Shown here in pieces: positions 51,774 to 59,979 of a stretch of 64,000 nt of DNA; position 1 is the stretch's first letter; every line of letters begins with the position of its first letter. The notes under the pieces are model-generated. The model was not told where the DNA came from, searched no databases, and saw only the letters and a program-made list of their open reading frames with translations. The stretch lies in contig NZ_JBGUAX010000006.1 in NCBI RefSeq assembly GCF_041821065.1, positions 248,001 through 312,000 on the forward strand, read 5' to 3'. The DNA is from Egicoccus sp. AB-alg2. Lineage in GTDB: Bacteria; Actinomycetota; Nitriliruptoria; Nitriliruptorales; Nitriliruptoraceae. Both the position numbers and the translations under genes were made by a program.

Positions 51774-54404
51774 TCAGTCGCGCTCACGGCTGCGGCTGCG
51801 GGTCCGCGTGCGGGTCCGCTCGCCGCCGTCGCCGCGCTCGTTGCCGTCGCCGCGCTCACGACGCTCGCCGCGGTCACGGTCGCGGCCACGCTCGCGGTCC
51901 CCGTCGCGGTCGCGGTCACGACGCTCGTCGCGGTCCCGGCCACGCTCGCGGTCACCGTCGCGGTCACGGTCGCGACGCTCGTCGCGGTCCCGGCCACGCT
52001 CGCGGCGCTCGCCGCGGTCACGGTCGCGGTCACGGCCACCACGATCACCACGGTCACGGTCACGACGCTCACCGTTGTCGCGGTCGCGGTCACGACCGCC
52101 GCGGCCACGCTCGCGGCCGCCGCGCGACTCCTCGGCGTCCTCGCGCTCGGCGTCGTCCGACTTGCCGCGGTCGTCGCCGCCGGCACGCTCGTCCTCGGCG
52201 CCACCGGCGCGTTCGCCGACGTACTCGAGCTTGAACTTGCGCCCGCCGTCGAGGACGTCCTTGACCTCGACGAGCACCTGCTCGCCGACCTCGACCGCCT
52301 CCTCGGCGTGGTTGAGGCGCTTGCCGGCCATCTTCGACAGCTCGGAGATGTGCAGCAGGCCGTCGGTGCCCGGCGTGAGGTTCACGAAGGCGCCGAAGTC
52401 GACCGTCTTGACCACGGTGGCGTGGTAGCGCTCGCCGACCTCGGGCAGCTGCGGGTTCGCGATCGCGTTGATGCGGTCGAGGGCGTCCTGCGCCTGCTCG
52501 CGCGAGTTGGCGTAGATCTTGACGACGCCGCGGCCCTCTTCCTCGTCGACGTCGATCTGGGCGCCGGTGACCTCCACCAGTTCCTTGATGATCGCGCCGC
52601 GCGGGCCGATGACCGCACCGATCTTGTCCTGCGGGATGTTGACGATCTCCACGCGCGGGGCGGTCTCGGCCACCTCGTCGCGCGGCTCGGCGATCGCCTC
52701 GTTCATGACCTCGAGGATCTGCAGGCGCGCGTCACGGGCCTGCAGCAGCGCGTCCTGGAGCACCTGCGCCGGGATGCCGGCGAGCTTGGTGTCCAGCTGC
52801 AGGGCGGTGATGAAATTCTCCGGCCCGGCGACCTTGAAGTCCATGTCGCCGAAGAAGTCCTCGACGCCCTGGATGTCGGTGAGGGTCGTGTACTTGCCGT
52901 TCTCGTAGACCAGGCCCATGGCGATGCCGGCGACCTGGGCGTGGACCGGCACGCCACCGTCCATCAGCGCCATGGAGGCGGCGCAGACCGAACCCATCGA
53001 GGTCGAGCCGTTGGAGCTCAGGACGTCCGAGACGACCCGCATCGCGTAGGGCCACTCGCCCTGGTCGGGCAGCACCGGGATGAGCGCCCGCTCGGCCAGC
53101 GCACCGTGGCCGATCTCGCGGCGCTTGGGGCTGCCGACGCGGCCGGCCTCACCGGTCGAGTAGGGCGGCATGTTGTAGTGGTGGAGGAAGAGCTTCTCCT
53201 CCTCGGGGTCCAGCGTGTCCAGCCGCTGGCCCTCGCGCTGGGTGCCCAGGGCGAGGACGGACAGGACCTGGGTTTCGCCGCGCTGGAACAGCGCCGAGCC
53301 GTGGGTCTTGGGCAGCACGCCGACCTGGGCCGACACCTCGCGCAGGTCCGCGACCCCGCGGCCGTCGACCCGGAAGCCGTCGTCGACGATGAGCTGACGC
53401 ACGACCTTCTTCTCGGTCGACCGGAACGCCTCGGCGGCCTGCTTGCCGCGGGCCTCCTCGTCGAGGTCGGCCGGGCCGTTCTCCGTGACGTGCGCGATGG
53501 TCTCCTGGCGGACCACGTCGAGCTGGTCGTTGCGCTCGGACTTGGTCACCTCGGCGTCGCGGTAGATCGCGGTGACGCGCTCGGCGGCGAAGTCGAAGAC
53601 CTGCTCGAAGACCTCGTCGGTGTAGTCGAGGAAGAGCGGGAACTCGCCGGCGTCACGGGCGCCGACCTGGTCGACGAACGCCTGCTGCGCCTCGCACAGC
53701 TGCTTGATGATCGGCTTGACGTCCTCGATGGCCTGACCGACGACCTGCTCGGTCGGGGCCGGCGCGCCCATCTCCACCTTCGTCCAGGCGTCGGGGGTCG
53801 CCTCGGCCTCGATCATGAGGATGGCGACCTCGCCGTCGTCCTCGACACGGCCGGAGATGACCATGTTGAAGACCGCCTCCTCCTGGAGCTCCTCGAAGGA
53901 GGGGAAGGCGATCCAGGAGCCGTCACGCAGCATCGCGTAACGGACCGCGGCGACCGGCCCGGCGAACGGCAGGCCCGACAGCATCGTCGACAGCGACGAG
54001 CCGTTCATCGCGACGACGTCGTAGGGGTCGAACTGGATGGTCTGCACGACCGTGTTGACGACCTGCACCTCGTTGCGCAGCCCCTCGGCGAAGGTGGGGC
54101 GCAGTGGGCGGTCGGTCAGGCGGCAGACGAGGATGGCGTTCTCCGACGGCCGGCCCTCGCGCTTGAAGAACGAGCCGGGGATGCGGCCGTTGGCGTACAT
54201 CCGCTCCTCGACCTCGATGGTGAGGGGGAAGAACGGCAGGAAGTCCTTCGGCTGCTTGGACGCCGTGGTCGTGGTGAGGACCTTGGTGTCGCCGATGGAG
54301 GTGACGACGGCGCCGCCGGCCTGCTGGGCCAGCGTGCCCGCCTCGAAGGTGATGGTCTTGCCGTCGATCTCGACGGCGTGTTCGTACGTTCCGAGCGTGC
54401 CCAC
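51774..54404 (-). CDS. pnp: Polynucleotide phosphorylase with long Arg/Asp-rich tail
   Basis: PNPase degrades RNA phosphorolytically from the 3' end. The 876-residue product has two RNase PH domains (about 1-215 and 320-540), an alpha-helical linker, a KH domain (VNIPQDKIGAVIGPRGAIIK) and an S1 domain (VGERYHATVVKTVDFGAFVN) ending near 725. The final 150 residues are almost only Arg, Asp, Glu and Gly, built from repeats such as RGRDRDERRDRDRDGDRE. Such a tail is much longer than in model PNPases and may bind RNA or form assemblies. The GTG at 54404 has GAGGAGG 5 nt upstream. rpsO lies upstream. Confidence 0.96.
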   Translation of the reverse strand: MGTLGTYEHAVEIDGKTITFEAGTLAQQAGGAVVTSIGDTKVLTTTTASKQPKDFLPFFPLTIEVEERMYANGRIPGSFFKREGRPSENAILVCRLTDRPLRPTFAEGLRNEVQVVNTVVQTIQFDPYDVVAMNGSSLSTMLSGLPFAGPVAAVRYAMLRDGSWIAFPSFEELQEEAVFNMVISGRVEDDGEVAILMIEAEATPDAWTKVEMGAPAPTEQVVGQAIEDVKPIIKQLCEAQQAFVDQVGARDAGEFPLFLDYTDEVFEQVFDFAAERVTAIYRDAEVTKSERNDQLDVVRQETIAHVTENGPADLDEEARGKQAAEAFRSTEKKVVRQLIVDDGFRVDGRGVADLREVSAQVGVLPKTHGSALFQRGETQVLSVLALGTQREGQRLDTLDPEEEKLFLHHYNMPPYSTGEAGRVGSPKRREIGHGALAERALIPVLPDQGEWPYAMRVVSDVLSSNGSTSMGSVCAASMALMDGGVPVHAQVAGIAMGLVYENGKYTTLTDIQGVEDFFGDMDFKVAGPENFITALQLDTKLAGIPAQVLQDALLQARDARLQILEVMNEAIAEPRDEVAETAPRVEIVNIPQDKIGAVIGPRGAIIKELVEVTGAQIDVDEEEGRGVVKIYANSREQAQDALDRINAIANPQLPEVGERYHATVVKTVDFGAFVNLTPGTDGLLHISELSKMAGKRLNHAEEAVEVGEQVLVEVKDVLDGGRKFKLEYVGERAGGAEDERAGGDDRGKSDDAEREDAEESRGGRERGRGGRDRDRDNGERRDRDRGDRGGRDRDRDRGERRERGRDRDERRDRDRDGDRERGRDRDERRDRDRDGDRERGRDRDRGERRERGDGNERGDGGERTRTRTRSRSRERD
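51884..52000 (-). repeat. Tandem 54-bp units coding for the PNPase tail
   Basis: Copies begin at 51884, 51938 and 51992 (the third partial), each encoding the 18-residue unit RGRDRDERRDRDRDGDRE or part of it. Shorter degenerate repeats of the same kind fill about 51780-52140. Confidence 0.82.
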
Positions 54405-54618
54405 GTGGGCCTCCTCGTGTGGTTCGTCACGCGAGGACGCCGAGACGGTCGGCCGGGGTGTCGGTGCATCAGTGAGGGCGGCTCGAGCGGGGCTCGAGAC
54501 GTCTCCACTGACGACCGACGCGGTCGGCCGGCGGTGTCGCGCGTCCTGGTGCGCGGGGGTCTGCAGTTGTCGGTGGTGCGGCGGTGCGGGCGTGTGCCCG
54601 CCCCGGGGAACGAGACGA

Positions 54619-54641
54619 GCCGGGGTCGCCTGGACCCCGGC
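54619..54641 (-). terminator. Hairpin after rpsO
   Basis: The 9-bp stem GCCGGGGTC / GACCCCGGC around a 5-nt loop begins about 10 bp after the rpsO stop. It lies in the 246-bp region between rpsO and pnp, which holds no gene. It may terminate rpsO mRNA partly or protect its 3' end. Confidence 0.65.
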
Positions 54642-54650
54642 CCGATCATG

Positions 54651-54923
54651 TCAGCGGCGCAGTTCGAGCTCCGCGATGAGCGCCCGGTAGCGCTCGATGT
54701 CCTTGTCACGCAGGTAGTTCAGCAGCCGCCGGCGCTGACCGACCAGCATCAGCAGCCCGCGCCGCGAGTGGTGGTCGTGCTTGTGCTCCTTGAGGTGCTC
54801 GGTCAGGTGGCTGATGCGCTTGGTCAACAGCGCGACCTGGACCTCGGGGGAGCCGGTGTCGCCCTCGGCGCGGGCGAACTTGGCGATGATCTCCTGCTTG
54901 TCGTCGGGAAGGACGGCAGCCAA
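54651..54923 (-). CDS. rpsO: Ribosomal protein S15
   Basis: S15 binds 16S rRNA early in small-subunit assembly. The 90-residue product begins at a TTG at 54923 (AGGAG 6 nt upstream), giving the normal family length. An open frame further upstream lacks S15 sequence. Conserved parts are [40 protein letters not shown] and the end [20 protein letters not shown]. It precedes pnp as in most bacteria. A promoter and a hairpin lie at the start of its leader. Confidence 0.95.
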   Translation of the reverse strand: MAAVLPDDKQEIIAKFARAEGDTGSPEVQVALLTKRISHLTEHLKEHKHDHHSRRGLLMLVGQRRRLLNYLRDKDIERYRALIAELELRR

Positions 54924-55060
54924 CGGTTCTCCTGTCGTGGTCGGGCCCTGCGTCGCCGGGTGGCGAACGTGTCGCCGCGGGGGATCTGCGAGGTGACGGC
55001 GCCACGAAGCGCCAGTACGTCGATCAGGGAACCCCGACACCCGAACGGGCACGGTGAAAG

Positions 55061-55114
55061 CGACCCTGTCGGGTCGTCAGCCAGGCAGTGTAGCCGCCGG
55101 CCGGAGCTCGGCAA
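55061..55114 (-). promoter_or_regulatory. rpsO promoter and 5' leader hairpin
   Basis: On the minus strand TTGCCG (55114-55109) and TACACT (55092-55087) are separated by 16 bp. Right after the expected start, CGACCC-N4-GGGTCG (55061-55076) can form a hairpin at the 5' end of an approximately 155-nt leader. S15 represses its own synthesis in other bacteria through leader structures, so this may be regulatory. Confidence 0.55.
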
Positions 55115-55136
55115 CACGTCCCGGCGCGCCCGCGAC

Positions 55137-55190
55137 ACTTCGGCGGGCCGTGACACGTCGGCGGGCCGTGACACGTCGGCTGGCCGCGTC
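55137..55190. repeat. Three tandem 18-bp repeats
   Basis: Units at 55137-55154, 55155-55172 and 55173-55190 share the core cggcgggccgtgac, and the third has diverged. They lie between the rpsO promoter and the stop codon of the acyltransferase gene, outside any accepted coding region. Confidence 0.85.
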
Positions 55191-55192
55191 CC

Positions 55193-56599
55193 TCAGGCGG
55201 TGGCGCACGCGGCCTCCAGCTCGTCGAGGCTGTCCTCGAGGTGCTCGAGCAGGCGCTGCAGGGACGGGACGCGGGCGCGGCAGCCGGTGAGCCCGAAACC
55301 GAGGTAGCCGTCGTTGCTGGTCACCGTGATGTTGAGGGCCTGGCCGTCGTAGGGCACCGACGCCGGGTACACCCCGTCCAGGCGCGCGCCGTTCCAGTAC
55401 CTCGGCTCGCGTGGGCCCGGCACGTTCGAGATGATCAGGTTGAACGCCGGCTTGCGCAGCGGCCGGAAGCGGAACAGCGGTCCGAACGCGACCGGCCCGA
55501 AGCTCAGCGCGCTCAGCAGCAGTACGGCGGCGGGCTGCAGGTCGGCCAGCTGCGACTTCGAGTCGCGCATCGAGCGGTGGATCAGCTCGAAGCGCGCCAC
55601 CGGGTCGGCGAGGTGCGTGCCGAGGTTGCACAGCACCACCCCGACCGCGTTGCCGCGACCCGGCTCGTCGGAGGCGTCGCGCAGGGAGACCGGCACCGCG
55701 GCCACGAGCGGACGGTCCGGCAGCGCGTCGTGGTCGAGCAGGTAGCGCCGCAGGGCGCCGGCGCTCATCGCCAGCACCACGTCGTTGACCTTGCCGCCGG
55801 TGGCCGCACAGACGCCCTTGATCCGGTCCAGCGGCCAGCGGTCGGCCGCGAACCGGCGGGCCGCGGTGATCGGCTGGTTCAGCATCGTGCGGGGCGCCTG
55901 GTAGGGCAGCGCGGCGGCCTGGTCGTCCAGCGCCCTGGCGACCGCGCGCATGGCGGTGGTCCCGGCCTGCCCGAGCGCCCGGCCCGCGACGCGTGCCTCG
56001 TCGGCCACGCCGCCGGTGAACGAGGCCAGCAGCCCGCCGCCGTCCTGGTCCCCGGTGACCTCGGCGTGCCGCGACTCCCCGGCCTGGGCCGGCAACGAGA
56101 AGGCGGGCGGCATGCCGCGTTCGTCGGGGTCGGTGCTGAGGCTGCGGATCAGCCACCGCATCGCCGCCGTGCCGTCCAGCAGCGCGTGGTGGACCTTGTT
56201 GTAGACGGCCACCCGTCCGTCGGCGAGCCCCTCGATGATGTGGGTCTCCCACAGCGGGCGGTTGCGGTCCAGCATGGCCCCGTGCCACCGGGACACCAGG
56301 GTCAGCAGTTCGCGGACCTGCCCGGGATGCGGGAGCGCCGAATGCCGGACGTGGTACTCGAGGTCGAAGTCGTCGTCCTCGGTCCAGGCCCACGGGCCGA
56401 CGCCACCGAGCATCCGGGTCGGCCGCAGCCGGAACAGTGGCGCCGGCTCGTGTTCGAGCGCAGCGCGGTACTGGGTGCGCACGAAGTCGGGGCCGGCCCC
56501 CTCCGGCGGCCGGAACAGCTGCAGGCCACCGACGTGCAGGGGGCGACCCCGCACCTCGCCGAGCAGGAAGATGGCGTCGGTCACCGGTACCGGTCGCAC
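55193..56599 (-). CDS. Wax ester synthase / diacylglycerol acyltransferase (WS/DGAT)
   Basis: WS/DGAT enzymes transfer acyl groups from acyl-CoA to alcohols or diacylglycerol, producing storage lipids in actinobacteria. The 468-residue protein has the catalytic HHALLDG (H137, H138, D142, G143), and the conserved PLWETHIIEGL, NDVVLAMSAGALR and FNLIISNVPGP segments. The GTG at 56599 (AAGGA 8 nt upstream) was chosen for the start VRPVPVTDAIFLLGE; a valine codon five positions on is an alternative. It is divergent from the PhyH gene. Confidence 0.92.
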   Translation of the reverse strand: MRPVPVTDAIFLLGEVRGRPLHVGGLQLFRPPEGAGPDFVRTQYRAALEHEPAPLFRLRPTRMLGGVGPWAWTEDDDFDLEYHVRHSALPHPGQVRELLTLVSRWHGAMLDRNRPLWETHIIEGLADGRVAVYNKVHHALLDGTAAMRWLIRSLSTDPDERGMPPAFSLPAQAGESRHAEVTGDQDGGGLLASFTGGVADEARVAGRALGQAGTTAMRAVARALDDQAAALPYQAPRTMLNQPITAARRFAADRWPLDRIKGVCAATGGKVNDVVLAMSAGALRRYLLDHDALPDRPLVAAVPVSLRDASDEPGRGNAVGVVLCNLGTHLADPVARFELIHRSMRDSKSQLADLQPAAVLLLSALSFGPVAFGPLFRFRPLRKPAFNLIISNVPGPREPRYWNGARLDGVYPASVPYDGQALNITVTSNDGYLGFGLTGCRARVPSLQRLLEHLEDSLDELEAACATA

Positions 56600-56639
56600 C
56601 GCGCTCGTCCTTCCCGGGCGTGCCTGCAGACGGTCACCG

Positions 56640-56649
56640 ACGCTAGCGT
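56640..56649. promoter_or_regulatory. Palindromic shared -10 (ACGCTAGCGT) for divergent genes
   Basis: The palindrome reads TAGCGT on both strands, so it can serve as -10 for the acyltransferase gene (minus) and the PhyH gene (plus). It is bracketed by TCACCG and CGGTGA about 14 bp to either side. Confidence 0.5.
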
Positions 56650-56703
56650 GCCCGCTGGCGGTGACGACACGTCCGAAGTGCCCCGTCGCGAACGGGAGTC
56701 CCC

Positions 56704-57546
56704 ATGTCCGAGACCCTCCCCCAGCCGGCCGTCGACGAGGCCACCGTCGCGGCCTTCCAGCGCGACGGTGCGGTCGTCGTCCGCGGCCTGGCGAGCCCGG
56801 CGGAGCTCGCACTGGTCGAACGCGGCATCGAGAAGGTGCTGGCCGACCCCAGCGAGCGCTTCCTGGTGGCCAGCCGCGACGCCGATGCCGGCCGCTTCGT
56901 CGAGGACTTCTGCAACTGGCAGCGGATCCCCGAGTACGAGCAGTTCATCCGGCAGTCACGGGCGGCCGAGGTCGCCGCAGCGCTGATGGGGTCGCGCACC
57001 GTGCGGCTGTTCCACGACCACACGCTGGTCAAGGAGCCGGGGACGCAGCAGCGCACCCCGTGGCACCAGGACCAGCCCTACTACAACGTCGAGGGGCGAC
57101 AGAACTGCTCGATGTGGCTGCCGGTCGACCCGGTCGCCCGCACGTCCACACTCGAGTTCGTCGCCGGCTCCCACCGCGGCCCGTGGCTGATGCCGCGCAG
57201 CTTCATGGACGACCAGGCCAAGTGGTTCCCCGAGGGCAGCCTGCAGGATTTGCCCGACATCGACGGCGACCTGGCCCGCGATGCCGGCGCGCACCGCATC
57301 CTCGGCTGGCAGCTCGAGCCGGGCGACGCCGTCTTCTTCCACATGCTGGAGCTGCACGCGGCCGGCGGCGTCGAGGGCCCCCATCGCCGCCGGGCCTTCT
57401 CCGTGCGCTTCCTCGGCGACGACGCCGTGCACGCGCCGCGCGCCTGGACGACCTCGCCGGCCTTCCCCGGACTCGGCGACGAACTGCCCGCCGGTGCGCC
57501 GATGGACCACCCGCTGTTCCCACGGCTGTGGCCACGCGGCGGCTGA
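56704..57546 (+). CDS. Phytanoyl-CoA dioxygenase (PhyH) family protein
   Basis: PhyH-type proteins are Fe(II)/2-oxoglutarate-dependent hydroxylases. The 280-residue product has the iron ligands H121 and D123 (TPWHQDQPYY) and H218 (MLELHAAGG), with an Arg further on (RAFSVRFLG) for 2-oxoglutarate. The substrate is unknown; the divergent lipid acyltransferase hints at an acyl compound but does not prove it. The ATG at 56704 has GGGAG 5 nt upstream. Confidence 0.9.
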   Translation: MSETLPQPAVDEATVAAFQRDGAVVVRGLASPAELALVERGIEKVLADPSERFLVASRDADAGRFVEDFCNWQRIPEYEQFIRQSRAAEVAAALMGSRTVRLFHDHTLVKEPGTQQRTPWHQDQPYYNVEGRQNCSMWLPVDPVARTSTLEFVAGSHRGPWLMPRSFMDDQAKWFPEGSLQDLPDIDGDLARDAGAHRILGWQLEPGDAVFFHMLELHAAGGVEGPHRRRAFSVRFLGDDAVHAPRAWTTSPAFPGLGDELPAGAPMDHPLFPRLWPRGG

Positions 57547-57555
57547 CCGCCGCGC

Positions 57556-58053
57556 TCAGCCGCCCGGCGGGGCGTCGCCGAACAGGGCGGCACCCCGTTC
57601 GCGTGCCTCGTCGCCGAGGGCGCGGCGATGATCGCGAAGCGCCGACGCCAGCTCCGGGTCCGACGTCGCGAGGATCCGCAGGGCCAGCAGGCCGGCGTTG
57701 GCGGCGCCGCCGATCGCCACCGTCGCGACGGGCACGCCCCGCGGCATCTGCACGATCGACAGCAGCGAGTCGAGCCCGTCCAGGGTCTTCAACGCGACCG
57801 GGACGCCGATCACCGGCAACTCCGTGACGCTGGCGAGCATGCCGGGCAGGTGCGCCGCGCCGCCGGCGCCGGCGATGACGACCTTGAACCCGCGGTCCGC
57901 GGCGGCGTGCCCGAACGCGAGCATCTCGTCGGGCATCCGGTGGGCGGAGACCACCTGCTCGTGGCAGTCCACGCCGAAGCGTCGCACGACCTCGGACGCC
58001 TCGCGCATGACGGGATGGTCGGACGCGGACCCCATGACGACGGCGACGCTCAC
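57556..58053 (-). CDS. purE: N5-carboxyaminoimidazole ribonucleotide mutase PurE
   Basis: PurE converts N5-CAIR to CAIR in purine synthesis. The 165-residue product has the conserved GSASDHPVM loop, SAHRMPDE with its catalytic His, and [14 protein letters not shown]. The GTG at 58053 directly abuts the purK stop at 58054-58056. The gene is convergent with the PhyH gene (9-bp gap). Confidence 0.96.
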   Translation of the reverse strand: MSVAVVMGSASDHPVMREASEVVRRFGVDCHEQVVSAHRMPDEMLAFGHAAADRGFKVVIAGAGGAAHLPGMLASVTELPVIGVPVALKTLDGLDSLLSIVQMPRGVPVATVAIGGAANAGLLALRILATSDPELASALRDHRRALGDEARERGAALFGDAPPGG

Positions 58054-59208
58054 TCAGACCTCCTCGGCGGCGGCCGCGGTCAGCAGGTCGGCGGCCCGTT
58101 CGGCGACGACCCGGGCCGCCTCGACGTCGTCGCCGACGGCCGTGACGTGCCCGAGCTTGCGGCCCGGACGGTAGTCCTTGCCGTAGAGGTGGACCGCCGC
58201 GGCGGGCACGCGCGCCAGCGTCGCCGCCAGCCGGTCGGCGGGGTCGACCTGCCCGCCGACGACGTTGACCATCGCCGCCGGCCCCCGGGAGGTCGTCGCG
58301 CCCAGCGGCAGGTCGGCGACCGCACGCAGGTGGTTCTCGAACTGCGAGGTGAGCGCGCCCTCGATGGTCACGTGGCCGGCGTTGTGGGGGCGGGCCGCGA
58401 GTTCGTTCAGCAGCACCTCGTCGGTCCCGGCGTGGCCGCTGCCGGGTGGCCGGCCGACGAACAGCTCCACCGACAGCATGCCGACCGAGCCGATGGTGTC
58501 CGCGACCAGCTGCCCGATGTCGCGGGCGCGGCGCACCACGTCCGGCGCGACCCGGGGGGGTTGCAGGACCTCACGACACATCGCGTCGACCTGGACGGTC
58601 TCCACCGGGTCGTAGACGGCGGTCTGTCCTCCGGGCCGGCGGGCGACCAGGACGGCCAACTCGCGGGTGAGTGCCAGCTTCGGCTCCAGCAACAATGGCT
58701 CGCCGCCGACCTCCTCGACGACGGCGGCCGCGGCGTCGAGGTCGTCGACCATCCACACGCCGCGCCCGTCGTAGCCGCCGCGGGGTCGCTTGCACACCAG
58801 CGGCCAGCCGTGGGCGTCGCCGAACGCGGCGATCTCCGCGACGGTGGTCGCCAGCACCCACGGCGCGACCGGGACCCCGGCGGCGCCCAGGACCTCGCGC
58901 TGACGCACCTTGTCCGTGGCGGTCTGCAGCGTCGCGGCGGAGGGACGCACGGGCAGCCCCTCGGCCTCCAGTGCCCGCATCGTGTCCAGGTCGACCAGCT
59001 CGTGCTCGACGGTCAGCACGTCGACGCGCTCGGCGAGGCGCCGCAGGCCGTCCGCGTCGGGTTCACCCTCGACGACGTCGGGCCACACCGCCGCCACCGC
59101 GTCACCGGGACGCGCCAGGAAGACCAGCGACAGGCCGAGCCGCGCCGCGGGTGGGAGCAGCATCCTCGCCAGCTGTCCCCCACCGACGACCCCGATCCTC
59201 GGTGGCAA
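58054..59208 (-). CDS. purK: 5-(carboxyamino)imidazole ribonucleotide synthase PurK
   Basis: PurK carboxylates AIR with ATP and bicarbonate. The 384-residue ATP-grasp enzyme starts at a TTG at 59208 with GGAGG 8 nt upstream, which gives the typical beginning RIGVVGGGQLARML. Characteristic segments are VCKRPRGGYDGRGVW and NELAARPHNAGHVTIEG. It is paired with purE. The terminator at 59307-59339 separates it from the DUF4383 gene upstream. Confidence 0.95.
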   Translation of the reverse strand: MPPRIGVVGGGQLARMLLPPAARLGLSLVFLARPGDAVAAVWPDVVEGEPDADGLRRLAERVDVLTVEHELVDLDTMRALEAEGLPVRPSAATLQTATDKVRQREVLGAAGVPVAPWVLATTVAEIAAFGDAHGWPLVCKRPRGGYDGRGVWMVDDLDAAAAVVEEVGGEPLLLEPKLALTRELAVLVARRPGGQTAVYDPVETVQVDAMCREVLQPPRVAPDVVRRARDIGQLVADTIGSVGMLSVELFVGRPPGSGHAGTDEVLLNELAARPHNAGHVTIEGALTSQFENHLRAVADLPLGATTSRGPAAMVNVVGGQVDPADRLAATLARVPAAAVHLYGKDYRPGRKLGHVTAVGDDVEAARVVAERAADLLTAAAAEEV

Positions 59209-59306
59209 GCGCGTCCTCCACGGCCGGCGTTCAGTGGGCGGCGCGGCAGCCGACGTCCGCGCGGGCGCGAGCCTACAAGCGGGACGGACCGGGCTTCGCA
59301 CACGCC

Positions 59307-59339
59307 GGCGCCCCCGGCACGGGAGTAGCCGGGGGCGCC
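59307..59339 (-). terminator. Hairpin terminator after the DUF4383 gene
   Basis: The perfect 12-bp stem GGCGCCCCCGGC / GCCGGGGGCGCC around a 9-nt loop starts 13 bp after the DUF4383 stop on the minus strand. It separates that unit from purKE. Confidence 0.85.
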
Positions 59340-59352
59340 GAGGGTGGCCGGA

Positions 59353-59811
59353 TCAGCGGGTCGCGCGCGCGGCGGGGGAGCGATCCCGTGCCGGCCAGAG
59401 CGCGATGGCCAGACCGGCCAGCGCACTCACGAGGTGCAGGACGTTGTCTGCCTGGTTGAGGGCGAGGAAGTTGGCGGGTTCGTCGCTGTTGGCCACGAAC
59501 AGGCCGTACACGAACGTCACGCCGTACACGCCGGCGAGCAGCCAGCCGAAGGTGCGCGCTCGGTCGAGTCGGTTCCACAGCGCCAGACCGGCGGCGCCGA
59601 TGAGCAGGTGCACGATGTTGTGCAGCGGGTTGACCTCGAAGCCGAGCAGGAGGTCGCCCTCCGGCGCGGCGAAGCCGTCGAAGCCGGTCACGAGGAAGCC
59701 CGCCAAGCCGACGAGGAGGTAGATCGCCCCGACGGCGAGCGCGAGGTACTGGGCGGGATGCCGATCGGTCCGCGCCCTCGCGGCGGGACCGGGCTGCGGA
59801 GCACGACTCAC
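59353..59811 (-). CDS. DUF4383 membrane protein
   Basis: The 152-residue protein starts at a GTG (GGAAAGGG upstream). It has four membrane helices with the DUF4383 pattern NPLHNIVHLLIGAAGL and ALNQADNVLHLVSALAG, in which His-containing motifs recur. The family is common in actinobacteria, and its role is unknown. It is followed by a strong terminator. Confidence 0.82.
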   Translation of the reverse strand: MSRAPQPGPAARARTDRHPAQYLALAVGAIYLLVGLAGFLVTGFDGFAAPEGDLLLGFEVNPLHNIVHLLIGAAGLALWNRLDRARTFGWLLAGVYGVTFVYGLFVANSDEPANFLALNQADNVLHLVSALAGLAIALWPARDRSPAARATR

Positions 59812-59979
59812 GGTGCGGCCCTTTCCGTGGACATCGGAACACCCGCACCGTCGCACCGGCCGGCCGCAGTCCCCCCGTACGGCCGGCGGCATCCGGCGCC
59901 GGCCGGGCCGGACCAGCCGGTCGAGACCTGCCCGCGGCGGTGGCCGGGCGACGGCCACCGGCCACCGACCTGCGCCGGT

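Noticed and set aside
51884-52000. Regular repeats considered as a CRISPR array
   Set aside because: The 54-bp units are contiguous without unique spacers, lie inside pnp and encode a repeated peptide. No cas genes are present.
51426-55307. A 1293-codon open frame on the plus strand
   Set aside because: It is antisense to pnp, rpsO and part of the peptidase gene. Its Val/Ala/Thr repeats are the complement of the PNPase Arg/Asp tail, and GC-rich third positions keep the opposite strand open.
55077-56393. A 438-codon minus-strand frame overlapping the WS/DGAT gene
   Set aside because: It is offset by one frame from the WS/DGAT gene and lacks the HHxxxDG motif. The Arg/Ala-rich composition marks it as a shadow.
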